Assembly: GCF_016481275.1 (NCBI RefSeq)
Contig: NZ_JAEMNW010000001.1
Coordinates: 1,643,450 to 1,707,449, forward strand
Reading direction: 5' to 3'
From: Antrihabitans auranticaus
GTDB lineage: Bacteria > Actinomycetota > Actinomycetes > Mycobacteriales > Mycobacteriaceae
Length of the DNA stretch: 64,000 bases
In this document: piece after piece, positions 36,229-43,681 of the stretch
Layout: each line of letters begins with the position of its first letter
Position numbering within the stretch: position 1 is the first letter of the stretch
The notes under the pieces: model-generated
What the model saw: the letters and a program-made list of their open reading frames with translations, nothing else
Database searches by the model: none
Told to the model about the DNA's origin: nothing
Translations under genes and position numbers: made by a program

Positions 36229-37420
36229 GAGTCCGGCGCAAGGCATAACCGGTCGCGACCGTGACGAGCAGGCCGCCGCCACCCGCGACGACGAAAGTCG
36301 TTCGTGCATCGGTCAACTGGAGTAGGACTCCGCCGAGGAGGTAGGAGATGCCGGCCGCAACGCCGACCAGGCCGTAGAGCGTCCCGAACACTCTGCCGAG
36401 GACGTTCTGTGGCACGGTCCGCTGCAGGTAGGTGTTGAGCGCGACATCGAGCGCGCTCAGCCCCAGCCCGCGAACGACCTGAATGAGCAGCGCCGCAACG
36501 ACTGCCGATGCGAGTCCGGTCAGCAGGTTGCCCAGACTGCTCACGGCGAACCCGATGACGAGCAGCGGCAGCATCGCGAACCGCGAACCGTATCTGGCCA
36601 GTAACGGGTAGCCGACCGCGAGACCGATGCCGACGCCCGCATACAACGCCGCGGCCGCCGCGTCGCTGGCAGCGAGGGTGTCCTTTGCCAAGAAGACCAG
36701 CGCAACGTCGTCGACCCCGCTGAACACGACGACTGCGAAGAATCCGAGCGCGATCACCCGGACGGTCGGCGTTGCCCACAGGTATCCGAAACCGGCGCGG
36801 GTTGCGGCGACGATGCCGGGGTGTTCGCCGTCTGCACCGGGTGCAAGCCCCGGCAATGGCACCAGGATGAACGCTGCCGCCGCGTACGTCATGGCGGTGA
36901 CGGCGAGAACCCCCTGCACCCCGAGCAGCGGGAACAGGGCCGCCGCGACGAGCGGTCCGGCGGCCTCGAGCCCATAGGTGCCTGCACCCAGCGTCGAGTT
37001 CGCCGATTCGACGTCTTCGTCGTCGACGAGCAGCGGCACCGCACTGCGCGACGCGGGCAAATAGATCTGCGCGGCGAAACGCCTGATCGCGACGAGAACA
37101 AGCAGCGGAACCAGACCGGGCAAGGTCAGCGCGACGATGGCCGTCAACGCGGCTTGAGACACTTCGCAGCAGATCAGCACGCGGCGCAGATCGAATCGGT
37201 CGGCAATCGCGCCCGCGACCGGACCGAACAGGCCCGGCACGAAGTCGATCGCAAGAAGGAGCATGGCCGCGCCCAGCGCGGCACCGCCGCGACCTTCGAG
37301 GTACACCAGCAGAGCAACGAGCCCCAGCGATTCGCCGAGGTAGGAGACGGACCGCGAGGTCCAGAGGAAGCGGAACGACGCGTTGCGGCGAAGCAGCGAG
37401 CCCGAACGACCCGCGGTCAC
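36212..37420 (-). CDS. MFS transporter
   Basis: 402 residues, about twelve helices. MFS signatures are present: ADRFDLRRVL after helix 2, and a central loop around PGADGEHPGI between the two halves. GTG start 5 bases after the purQ stop, so it is probably co-transcribed with purSQ. Likely an enterobactin/macrolide-exporter-like (MFS_3) family member; substrate not determinable. A link to purine metabolism is suggested only by position. Confidence 0.85.
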   Translation of the reverse strand: MTAGRSGSLLRRNASFRFLWTSRSVSYLGESLGLVALLVYLEGRGGAALGAAMLLLAIDFVPGLFGPVAGAIADRFDLRRVLICCEVSQAALTAIVALTLPGLVPLLVLVAIRRFAAQIYLPASRSAVPLLVDDEDVESANSTLGAGTYGLEAAGPLVAAALFPLLGVQGVLAVTAMTYAAAAFILVPLPGLAPGADGEHPGIVAATRAGFGYLWATPTVRVIALGFFAVVVFSGVDDVALVFLAKDTLAASDAAAAALYAGVGIGLAVGYPLLARYGSRFAMLPLLVIGFAVSSLGNLLTGLASAVVAALLIQVVRGLGLSALDVALNTYLQRTVPQNVLGRVFGTLYGLVGVAAGISYLLGGVLLQLTDARTTFVVAGGGGLLVTVATGYALRRTLNRRD

Positions 37421-37424
37421 GATG

Positions 37425-38114
37425 TCAGGCGGATACCAGCGAGTCGAGCACGGAGTAGATGATGCCGAGGCCGTCGTCGCTCGGGCCGGTCAGCGCCTCG
37501 GTTGCGTGTTCGGGGTGCGGCATCAGGCCGACGACGCGACCGTTCGCCGACGCAATGCCGGCGATACCGCGCTGCGAACCGTTCGGATTGTCACCCGCGT
37601 AGCGGAACACGACGCGGCCTTCACCTTCGAGTTCGTCGAGCACCCGGGCCGACGCCTGGAAACGTCCTTCACCGGATTTCAGCGGCACCAGAATCTCCGC
37701 ACCCTGCTCGTAACGCGAGGTCCACGAGGTCGAATTCGATTCGACGCGCAACCACTCGTCGCGGCAGATGAAGTGCAGGCCGTCGTTGCGAGTCAACGCA
37801 CCGGGCAGCAACCCCGCTTCGCACAAAACCTGGAAACCGTTGCAGATGCCGAGAACGGGTAGCCCGGCGCTGGCCGCGGCGATCACCTCGCCCATCACCG
37901 GCGCAAAACGCGCGATGGCACCTGCGCGCAGGTAGTCACCGTAGGAGAAGCCACCGGGCACGATCACCGCGTCGACACTCTTGAGGTCGGCGTCGCCGTG
38001 CCACAGGCTAACGGCCTCGGCACCCGCCAGACGGACGGCACGAGCTGCATCGACGTCATCGAGCGTGCCGGGAAACGTGATGACTCCGATGCGCGGAGCC
38101 GAGGTGCCGGTCAT
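37425..38114 (-). CDS. purQ: FGAM synthase glutaminase subunit PurQ
   Basis: Class I glutamine amidotransferase subunit that supplies ammonia to PurL. 229 residues. Nucleophile Cys in [13 protein letters not shown], and the His/Glu pair in [25 protein letters not shown] is the oxyanion loop. Its start overlaps the purS stop as ATGA. Standard length. Confidence 0.96.
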   Translation of the reverse strand: MTGTSAPRIGVITFPGTLDDVDAARAVRLAGAEAVSLWHGDADLKSVDAVIVPGGFSYGDYLRAGAIARFAPVMGEVIAAASAGLPVLGICNGFQVLCEAGLLPGALTRNDGLHFICRDEWLRVESNSTSWTSRYEQGAEILVPLKSGEGRFQASARVLDELEGEGRVVFRYAGDNPNGSQRGIAGIASANGRVVGLMPHPEHATEALTGPSDDGLGIIYSVLDSLVSA

Positions 38115-38347
38115 GCGAGGCGCGTCACTTTCCAGTCCTCGATGACCGTGTTGCAGAGCAGCGATTCGGCGATCTTCTCGAGCTCGGCGTCGTCGACGTC
38201 GTCGGCGACTTCGAGCTCGAAGCGCTTGCCCTGACGTACGCCGGAGATGCCTTGGAAGCCCAGGCGCGGCAGCGCCCCCACGATGGCCTGCCCCTGCGGG
38301 TCCAGGATCTCAGCCTTCGGCATGACATCGACCACGACACGAACCAC
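38111..38347 (-). CDS. purS: FGAM synthase small subunit PurS
   Basis: 78-residue structural subunit that links PurQ and PurL; the fold is a small alpha/beta ferredoxin-like dimer. Family features: [19 protein letters not shown] and [15 protein letters not shown] start at 38347 with GGAG 6 bases upstream. It is the first gene of purS-purQ-MFS. A triple GCGTTYGRTGT repeat lies upstream. Confidence 0.94.
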   Translation of the reverse strand: MVRVVVDVMPKAEILDPQGQAIVGALPRLGFQGISGVRQGKRFELEVADDVDDAELEKIAESLLCNTVIEDWKVTRLA

Positions 38348-38359
38348 CTGTTGCTCCTA

Positions 38360-38399
38360 GCGTTCGATGTTGCTGCGTTTGGTGTATTGCGTTTGGTGT
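38360..38399. repeat. Triple direct repeat upstream of purS
   Basis: GCGTTCGATGT (38360-38370), GCGTTTGGTGT (38375-38385) and GCGTTTGGTGT (38389-38399) are tandem copies at spacings of 15 and 14 bases, in the divergent purS/MBL-fold intergenic region. It is a likely binding array for a regulator. Confidence 0.6.
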
Positions 38400-38464
38400 T
38401 ACTGCAATATGCGTTGGCAGCTTACCGGCCACTCGGTGCATCGTTCGAGCGCATACTGGGAACC

Positions 38465-39115
38465 ATGCGATTGAGTCACTTCCGCCACTCGTGTGTCCTC
38501 GTCGAGGTGAACGGTTCGAAGTTGCTGTTCGATCCTGGCAACTTCTCACATGGCTTCGAGGGGATCGAGGGCCTCGACGCGATCCTGATCACACATCAGC
38601 ACCCGGATCACGCGGACCCGAACCGGCTGCCGGCACTAGTCGACGCCAATCCCGGGGCAAAGCTGTTCGCCGACCCGCAAACGGCCGAGCAACTCGGCGC
38701 ACCGTGGACGGCTGTGCGCGCGGGCGACGTCGTCCATGTCGGCAACGTGCGAATCGCGGGAGCCGGCGGCCGCCACGCGGTCATTCACCCGGATATCCCG
38801 ATCATCGACAACACGGCATACCTGATCGGCACCGAGGACGAACCCGCGCAGCTCATGCATCCCGGCGATTCACTCTTCGTGCCCGACGTACCTGTCGACG
38901 TGCTCGCGCTACCCGCGGCGGCGCCGTGGATGAAGATCAGCGAAACGATCGACTACTTGCGGGCGGTCAAGCCCCGGTTCGCCTTTCCGATTCATCAGGA
39001 AGTGATCTCGGACAGCGGCCGCGGCATCTACTACGCGCGCTTACGTGAGATGGCCGATCCCGCGACCGATTTCCAAACGCTGCCGGAAGAGGAGTCGCTG
39101 GAGGTCGGTCGCTAG
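38465..39115 (+). CDS. Metallo-beta-lactamase-fold hydrolase
   Basis: 216 residues from ATG 38465. Metal motif THQHPDHADPN (HxHxDH) near residue 42, further metal-site candidates HAVIHPDIP, LMHPGDSLF and FPIHQEVIS near the end. UlaG-like/Zn-dependent hydrolase, counterpart of Rv0786c next to purSQ. CATACT at 38452-38457 ends 7 bases before the ATG, suggesting a leaderless transcript. Substrate unknown. Confidence 0.85.
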   Translation: MRLSHFRHSCVLVEVNGSKLLFDPGNFSHGFEGIEGLDAILITHQHPDHADPNRLPALVDANPGAKLFADPQTAEQLGAPWTAVRAGDVVHVGNVRIAGAGGRHAVIHPDIPIIDNTAYLIGTEDEPAQLMHPGDSLFVPDVPVDVLALPAAAPWMKISETIDYLRAVKPRFAFPIHQEVISDSGRGIYYARLREMADPATDFQTLPEEESLEVGR

Positions 39116-39822
39116 GCGGCTCTGGCCGCGGCCTGCGGCAGCCAGCGGTAGACCTCCGAGGCCACACCATGGTGCAGGGCGAGGTCGATCGCGTCCAGCA
39201 TCGCCTGCCGCGGGCCTGAGCGGTCGAGCTGCTTGGCAGAGACGGCCAGTCGCAAGGTGCCACCGCGGCGGGCAATCCTGCCCGAGCCCATGACAAGAGC
39301 ACGGCACCACCATGGTTCGGCCCGGAAGCCGCCACCGATTCCGTACACCCGCGAGCGCTGCGACGTACCGCGTTCCAGGTCGTACACCGCGGTCAGACCC
39401 GCAGCCAACCGGAAGCCGACAGTCGGCAGAGCCGCAAGCGCACCGTCCGAGGCAGTCCACTGCGGTGCGGCGAAAAGCCTTGTGCGCAGACCGGTTTGCT
39501 CCATGACGCGGTCCGCTGCCATCAACCGCAAGCGCGCTTCGTGCTGCGGGAGCGTTGCGAACTCGGCGCGGCGACGGCGCGTGGCCGCGACGTCGTAGCC
39601 GTTCAGGACGATCGCATCGCCGCCATCCCGCCTGGCGCGCAACCACTCCTGCGTCTCGTCGTCGCGCACGAGCCGGTACTTGTCACTCATCCGCGGTGCA
39701 ACCAAAAGAGACAGCCGCACCCCGCGACCGTCCATCGCGTCGGCAAACTCCGCCGCCGCGTCCAGCGTTGCGTTCCTGATCCCCGAGATCGACACGATCA
39801 GTTCACCGTTCATAGGTATCAC
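39112..39822 (-). CDS. DUF2334-like polysaccharide-deacetylase-fold protein
   Basis: 236 residues (GTG at 39822; the ATG at 39813 is an alternative start). The N-terminus ELIVSISGIRNATLDAAAEFADAM and LSLLVAPRMSDKYRL match the DUF2334/Rv0787 family. Where active deacetylases have the HGxxH-type metal motif, this protein reads VLNGYDVAATRRR, so the metal ligands appear lost and a catalytic deacetylase role is doubtful. Middle block RLFAAPQWTASDGALAAL and PWWCRALVMGSGRIARRGGTLRL. It overlaps the convergent MBL-fold gene by 4 bases. Confidence 0.7.
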   Translation of the reverse strand: MIPMNGELIVSISGIRNATLDAAAEFADAMDGRGVRLSLLVAPRMSDKYRLVRDDETQEWLRARRDGGDAIVLNGYDVAATRRRRAEFATLPQHEARLRLMAADRVMEQTGLRTRLFAAPQWTASDGALAALPTVGFRLAAGLTAVYDLERGTSQRSRVYGIGGGFRAEPWWCRALVMGSGRIARRGGTLRLAVSAKQLDRSGPRQAMLDAIDLALHHGVASEVYRWLPQAAARAA

Positions 39823-39861
39823 GGTCGCAGGTCAAGGTGTACTTGCCGTGAACACAAGCCT

Positions 39862-39901
39862 GTGCGCGGTTGGAGAGTCCATGGACTCTCCAACCGCGCA
39901 C
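39862..39901. terminator. Perfect 40-bp palindrome, probable dctA terminator
   Basis: The 40 bases are their own exact reverse complement: the left half begins GTGCGCGGTTGGAGAGTCC, and the last 19 bases are its complement around a central ATGG-type centre. It lies 14 bases past the dctA stop and 40 bases before the DUF2334 start. As RNA it forms a stem of about 18 bp; it has no U-tract. It could equally be a regulator site or cruciform. Confidence 0.7.
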
Positions 39902-39914
39902 GAGGTTTGATTCG

Positions 39915-41285
39915 CTATACGCCCGCCAGTTCCTTCTTCGGTTCCGGCTTCGCGTCGTCTTCGGGGAGATGGTCGTCGACCATCGTCTCCTCGTCGAACG
40001 GAAGCTTGCCGGAGAGAACCGCGTTCACCTGTACCTTGTCGATCGTCTTGGTCCAGGTGCCGACCAGCATTGTCGCGACTGCGTTTCCGGAGAAGTTGGT
40101 GACCGCGCGGGCCTCCGACATGAACCGGTCGATTCCGACGATCAATCCGACACCGTCGAGCAGTTCGGGCCGGTGGCTCTGCAGACCGCCTGCGAGCGTT
40201 GCCAGTCCGGCGCCGCTGACGCCTGCCGCGCCCTTCGAAGCAACGATCATGAAGAGCAGCAGACCGAGCTGCTCGGAGATCGCCAGGGGCTGACCCATTG
40301 CGTCGGCGATGAAGATCGAGGCCATCGTGAGGTAGATCGCCGTGCCGTCGAGGTTGAACGAGTAGCCGGTGGGCACAACCACGCCGACCGTCGTGCGCTG
40401 CACACCCAGGTGCTCCATCTTCGCGATCAAGCGGGGCAGAGCCGACTCGGAAGACGAGGTGGCGACGATGAGCAGGTACTCCCGAGCGAGGTAGCGGACC
40501 AGTTTGAAGATGGAAACACCGGACACGAAGCGCAGGATCGAGCCGAGGACGACGAAGACGAAGATTGCGCAAGTGACGTAGAAGGCGAGCATCAGCGTGC
40601 CGAGTTGGACGACCGCGTTGAGGCCGGTCTGGCCGACCACGTTCGCGATGGCACCGAAGGCGCCGATCGGGGCGAGCCACAGGATCATCGAGAGAATCCG
40701 GAAGACCAGCTTCTGGATGGAACCGATACCGCGCAGGATCGGCTCACCGGTCTTGCCGAGCGCCTGCAGTCCGAAGCCCACGAGCAGCGCGACAAAGAGG
40801 GTTTGCAGCACACTGCCGTCGGTCAGCGCCGACACCAGCGAGGTCGGGATGATGCCCTGGAAGAACTCCATCGTCCCGCCGGCCGCGTGCGCCTTCTCGG
40901 CGAACTGCGCCCCGGCACCGGCGTTGGCCTCGATGTCGAGCCCACTGCCAGGCTCGAGCAGATTACCGACGACCAGGCCGATACCGAGTGCGGCCGTTGA
41001 CATTGCGATGAAGTAGCCGAGTGCAAGCCCGCCGACCTTACCGACGCTCGCTGCGGCTTTCACCGATCCGATGCCGAGCACGATCGTGCAGAAGATCACC
41101 GGGCTGATCATCATCTTGATCAGGCTGATGAACAGGGTGCCGAGTATGCCGAGCGACTTGCCCGTGTCCGGCGCAAGCCAGCCGACGAGAACGCCCGCGA
41201 ATACGGCGACGATGACTGCCATGTAGAGCCAGTGGGTCTTGTCGCGCTTCTTGGGTGGGATCTTCGTATCTGTCCGGTTGCTCAT
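39915..41285 (-). CDS. dctA: C4-dicarboxylate:cation symporter DctA
   Basis: Imports succinate, fumarate and malate. 456 residues from ATG 41285 (MSNRTDTK, GAGAGG 8 bases before); upstream in-frame codons are not family-like. DAACS family, eight helices plus re-entrant loops with SSSESALPRLIAKME, GYSFNLDGTAIYLTMA, and the TM8 region RFMSEARAVTNFSGNAVAT (substrate Asp/Arg/Asn residues). The C-tail is charged and cytoplasmic. It is divergent from a DcuS/CitA-type kinase and its response regulator, which very probably control it. Confidence 0.93.
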   Translation of the reverse strand: MSNRTDTKIPPKKRDKTHWLYMAVIVAVFAGVLVGWLAPDTGKSLGILGTLFISLIKMMISPVIFCTIVLGIGSVKAAASVGKVGGLALGYFIAMSTAALGIGLVVGNLLEPGSGLDIEANAGAGAQFAEKAHAAGGTMEFFQGIIPTSLVSALTDGSVLQTLFVALLVGFGLQALGKTGEPILRGIGSIQKLVFRILSMILWLAPIGAFGAIANVVGQTGLNAVVQLGTLMLAFYVTCAIFVFVVLGSILRFVSGVSIFKLVRYLAREYLLIVATSSSESALPRLIAKMEHLGVQRTTVGVVVPTGYSFNLDGTAIYLTMASIFIADAMGQPLAISEQLGLLLFMIVASKGAAGVSGAGLATLAGGLQSHRPELLDGVGLIVGIDRFMSEARAVTNFSGNAVATMLVGTWTKTIDKVQVNAVLSGKLPFDEETMVDDHLPEDDAKPEPKKELAGV

Positions 41286-41359
41286 CGCCGTGTCCTCTCG
41301 GGGGAACTTCTCGAAGTGAGGTCCATCACTCCGCCTCATGAAGAATGTTGGCGTGTGGA

Positions 41360-41375
41360 CGTGACCTCAGTCACG
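41360..41375. promoter_or_regulatory. Dyad in the dctA/dcuS intergenic region
   Basis: CGTGACCTCAGTCACG is a 6-bp inverted repeat with a 4-base spacer, followed at 41379-41393 by a CGTTCA-TTA-CGTTCA direct repeat. Candidate binding sites for the adjacent response regulator. Confidence 0.4.
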
Positions 41376-41421
41376 ATTGCGTTCATTACGTTCACCGGAC
41401 GAGCGAACACAAGGAGGCAGG

Positions 41422-42990
41422 GTGGCCGCGGCAAAGGTGTCGGTAGCGCGCCAGGTGTTGATCCTGCAGTTGGTCGTGCTTGCCGTTGTCGTCGCCGCCG
41501 GCACGGTGCTGGCCGTGCTCGATGCCCGCCGCGACAGCGACGACGCGACGCGCCAGGAGGTCGTCGGTGTCGCCGTCAGCCTCGCGGCGGCGCCGTCGAC
41601 CGCCGCTGCCCTACGCGCCCCCGACCCGACCAGCCTGCTGCAGCCCCGCACGGAACGCATCCGGCTCGAGACGGGGCTCGACTTCATAGTCGTGATGGCA
41701 CCGGACCGAACCCGATTCACGCACGCGAATACCGATCAGATCGGGAAACAGTTCAGCGGCAACATCGATCGAGCGCTGGCAGGCGAAACGTTCACCGAGA
41801 CTTACACCGGCACCCTCGGCCCGTCGATCCGCTCCGTCACGCCGGTGTACGACGACGACGGAACGATCATCGGACTGGTGTCTGCGGGGGTCACGCGCGC
41901 GCAGATCGGCGAGCAGGTCGCACACGGCCTGCCGGCGATTCTCGGTGTCGCGCTGATCGGCCTGGCACTCGCGGCGATCGGCTCGGTGCTGTTGAGCCGC
42001 CGCCTCCGCCGCCAAACCCTCGGCATGGCCCCGGCCGAACTGCGCACAATGTACGAGCATCACGACGCGGTCCTCCATTCGATCCGGGAAGGGCTCGTTG
42101 TTTTCGGCTCGTCGGACAACGCCGACGTCGTCAACGACGAAGCTCGCCGCTTGCTCGACCTCCCGAGCAGCGGTGTGGTCACCCTCGCCGATCTACCAGA
42201 GTCCATGCGGCCCAGCTCGGAGTCGACGCGTTCTGAATTGACACTGCGCGACGAAATGCATGTCACCCCGTCCAGGGTGCTGGTCGTCAATCGGCACCCG
42301 GTCGAATGGGAGGGCCGCCGGATCGGAACGGTCCTCACTATTCGTGACCACACCGAATTGCAAAGCGTGATGGGCGAACTCGACTCGGTCCGTGGGTTCG
42401 CCGAATCACTGCGATCACAGGCGCACGAGTCGGCGAACCGGCTGCACACGGTGATCACGATGGTCGAACTCGGCCGGTACGACGAGGCCGTACAGTTCGC
42501 GACCGCGGAATTGCAACTGTCCCAGCACCTCATCGACCGACTGCTGGCGTCGGTGCACGAACCCGCCATTGCCGCTTTACTTCTCGGGAAGGTCGGGCAG
42601 GCCGCCGAGCGTGGCGTCGAACTGACCGTCAGCGAAGACACGGCCGCCGACAGTCTCGCTCCGCTCACGACGCACGAAGCTGTCACGCTGATCGGAAATC
42701 TCGTCGACAACGCCGTCGATGTCGCTCTGCAAACCGACGATGCCTGGGTGGAAGTGACTGTCCAACAGGACACTTCACGACTCGTCGTACGAGTGGCAGA
42801 CAGTGGACCCGGAATGTCCGCCGTCGAGTTCGAACGCGCGACCGGCCGCGGATACTCGACGAAAGACAGCCATCACGGCCTCGGACTCGCATTGATCAGC
42901 CAACTCGTCGCCCGCCACGGCGGCGAGATAGCGACCGAGCGACAGCCGTGCGCCGCAATCGTCGTCACCATTCCGAGCGAGCGCCGATGA
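41422..42990 (+). CDS. DcuS/CitA-type sensor histidine kinase
   Basis: 522 residues from GTG 41422 with AAGGAGG 4 bases before. Helix 1 (about 11-31), extracytoplasmic sCache/PASp sensor (about 35-160) containing GLDFIVVMAPDRTRFTHANTDQIGKQF split by short loops and VTPVYDDDGTIIGLVSAGV, helix 2 (about 170-190), a cytoplasmic PAS (about 210-300), then DHp with RSQAHESANRLHTV (His335 phosphoacceptor) and HATPase with NLVDNAVDVAL, DSGPGM and GLGLALI. This fits sensing of C4-dicarboxylates or citrate. Overlaps its regulator by ATGA. Confidence 0.9.
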   Translation: MAAAKVSVARQVLILQLVVLAVVVAAGTVLAVLDARRDSDDATRQEVVGVAVSLAAAPSTAAALRAPDPTSLLQPRTERIRLETGLDFIVVMAPDRTRFTHANTDQIGKQFSGNIDRALAGETFTETYTGTLGPSIRSVTPVYDDDGTIIGLVSAGVTRAQIGEQVAHGLPAILGVALIGLALAAIGSVLLSRRLRRQTLGMAPAELRTMYEHHDAVLHSIREGLVVFGSSDNADVVNDEARRLLDLPSSGVVTLADLPESMRPSSESTRSELTLRDEMHVTPSRVLVVNRHPVEWEGRRIGTVLTIRDHTELQSVMGELDSVRGFAESLRSQAHESANRLHTVITMVELGRYDEAVQFATAELQLSQHLIDRLLASVHEPAIAALLLGKVGQAAERGVELTVSEDTAADSLAPLTTHEAVTLIGNLVDNAVDVALQTDDAWVEVTVQQDTSRLVVRVADSGPGMSAVEFERATGRGYSTKDSHHGLGLALISQLVARHGGEIATERQPCAAIVVTIPSERR

Positions 42991-43676
42991 TTCGCGTACT
43001 GATCGTCGAAGACGAGAAACTGATCGCCGACGCGCATCGCAGCTACGTCGGCAGGATCGACGGTTTCACCGTCGCTGCCGTCGCGCACACCGGTCGGGAT
43101 GCGATTCGCGCCGCGACGGCCGCCGCCGCCAGTGGCGCGCCGATCGACCTGGTGCTGCTCGATATAGGCCTACCGGATGCAAACGGGCTCGACATCGCGC
43201 TGGCACTCGGAAACATCCGGCCGAGTCCGGACGTCATTGCGATCACCTCGGCGCGCGACCTCGCCGTGGTGCGGTCGGCAGTCGCGCACGGCGTGGTGCT
43301 GTACCTGCTGAAGCCGTTCACGTTCGCCGCGTTCCGCGACAAACTCGAGCGATACGTCGAGTATCGAAATGCGTTGCCGGCAGGCGAATCCGCGGTGAGT
43401 CAACGCGACATCGACCGGGCGATGGGTGTCCTGCGCGCACCCGAGGAGCGCACGGCATCGCCCAAGGGAATCTCGCCGCAGACCCTCGACGAGATCGCGC
43501 GGTCGCTACGTGCCGCCGACGGGCCGCTCGGCGCCGCGGAAGTCGGTGCGGCTATTGGCGTTTCACGCGTCACTGCCTGGCGCTACCTCGAGAAGCTGGC
43601 GGACGACGGGCTGGTCACCCGCGCGACCGAGTACGGTCGCGCGGGTAGGCCGCAGGTCAGGTACGAGTGGCGCTGA
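42987..43676 (+). CDS. DcuR/CitB-type response regulator
   Basis: 229 residues from ATG 42987, overlapping the kinase stop. Receiver with Asp9, phosphoacceptor Asp59 (LLDIGLPD), Lys109 (YLLKPF). C-terminal winged/Crp-like HTH region about 180-229: EVGAAIGVSRVTAWRYLEKLADDGLV. It is expected to regulate dctA in response to external dicarboxylates. No other target is in view. Confidence 0.9.
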   Translation: MIRVLIVEDEKLIADAHRSYVGRIDGFTVAAVAHTGRDAIRAATAAAASGAPIDLVLLDIGLPDANGLDIALALGNIRPSPDVIAITSARDLAVVRSAVAHGVVLYLLKPFTFAAFRDKLERYVEYRNALPAGESAVSQRDIDRAMGVLRAPEERTASPKGISPQTLDEIARSLRAADGPLGAAEVGAAIGVSRVTAWRYLEKLADDGLVTRATEYGRAGRPQVRYEWR

Positions 43677-43681
43677 GCGGG

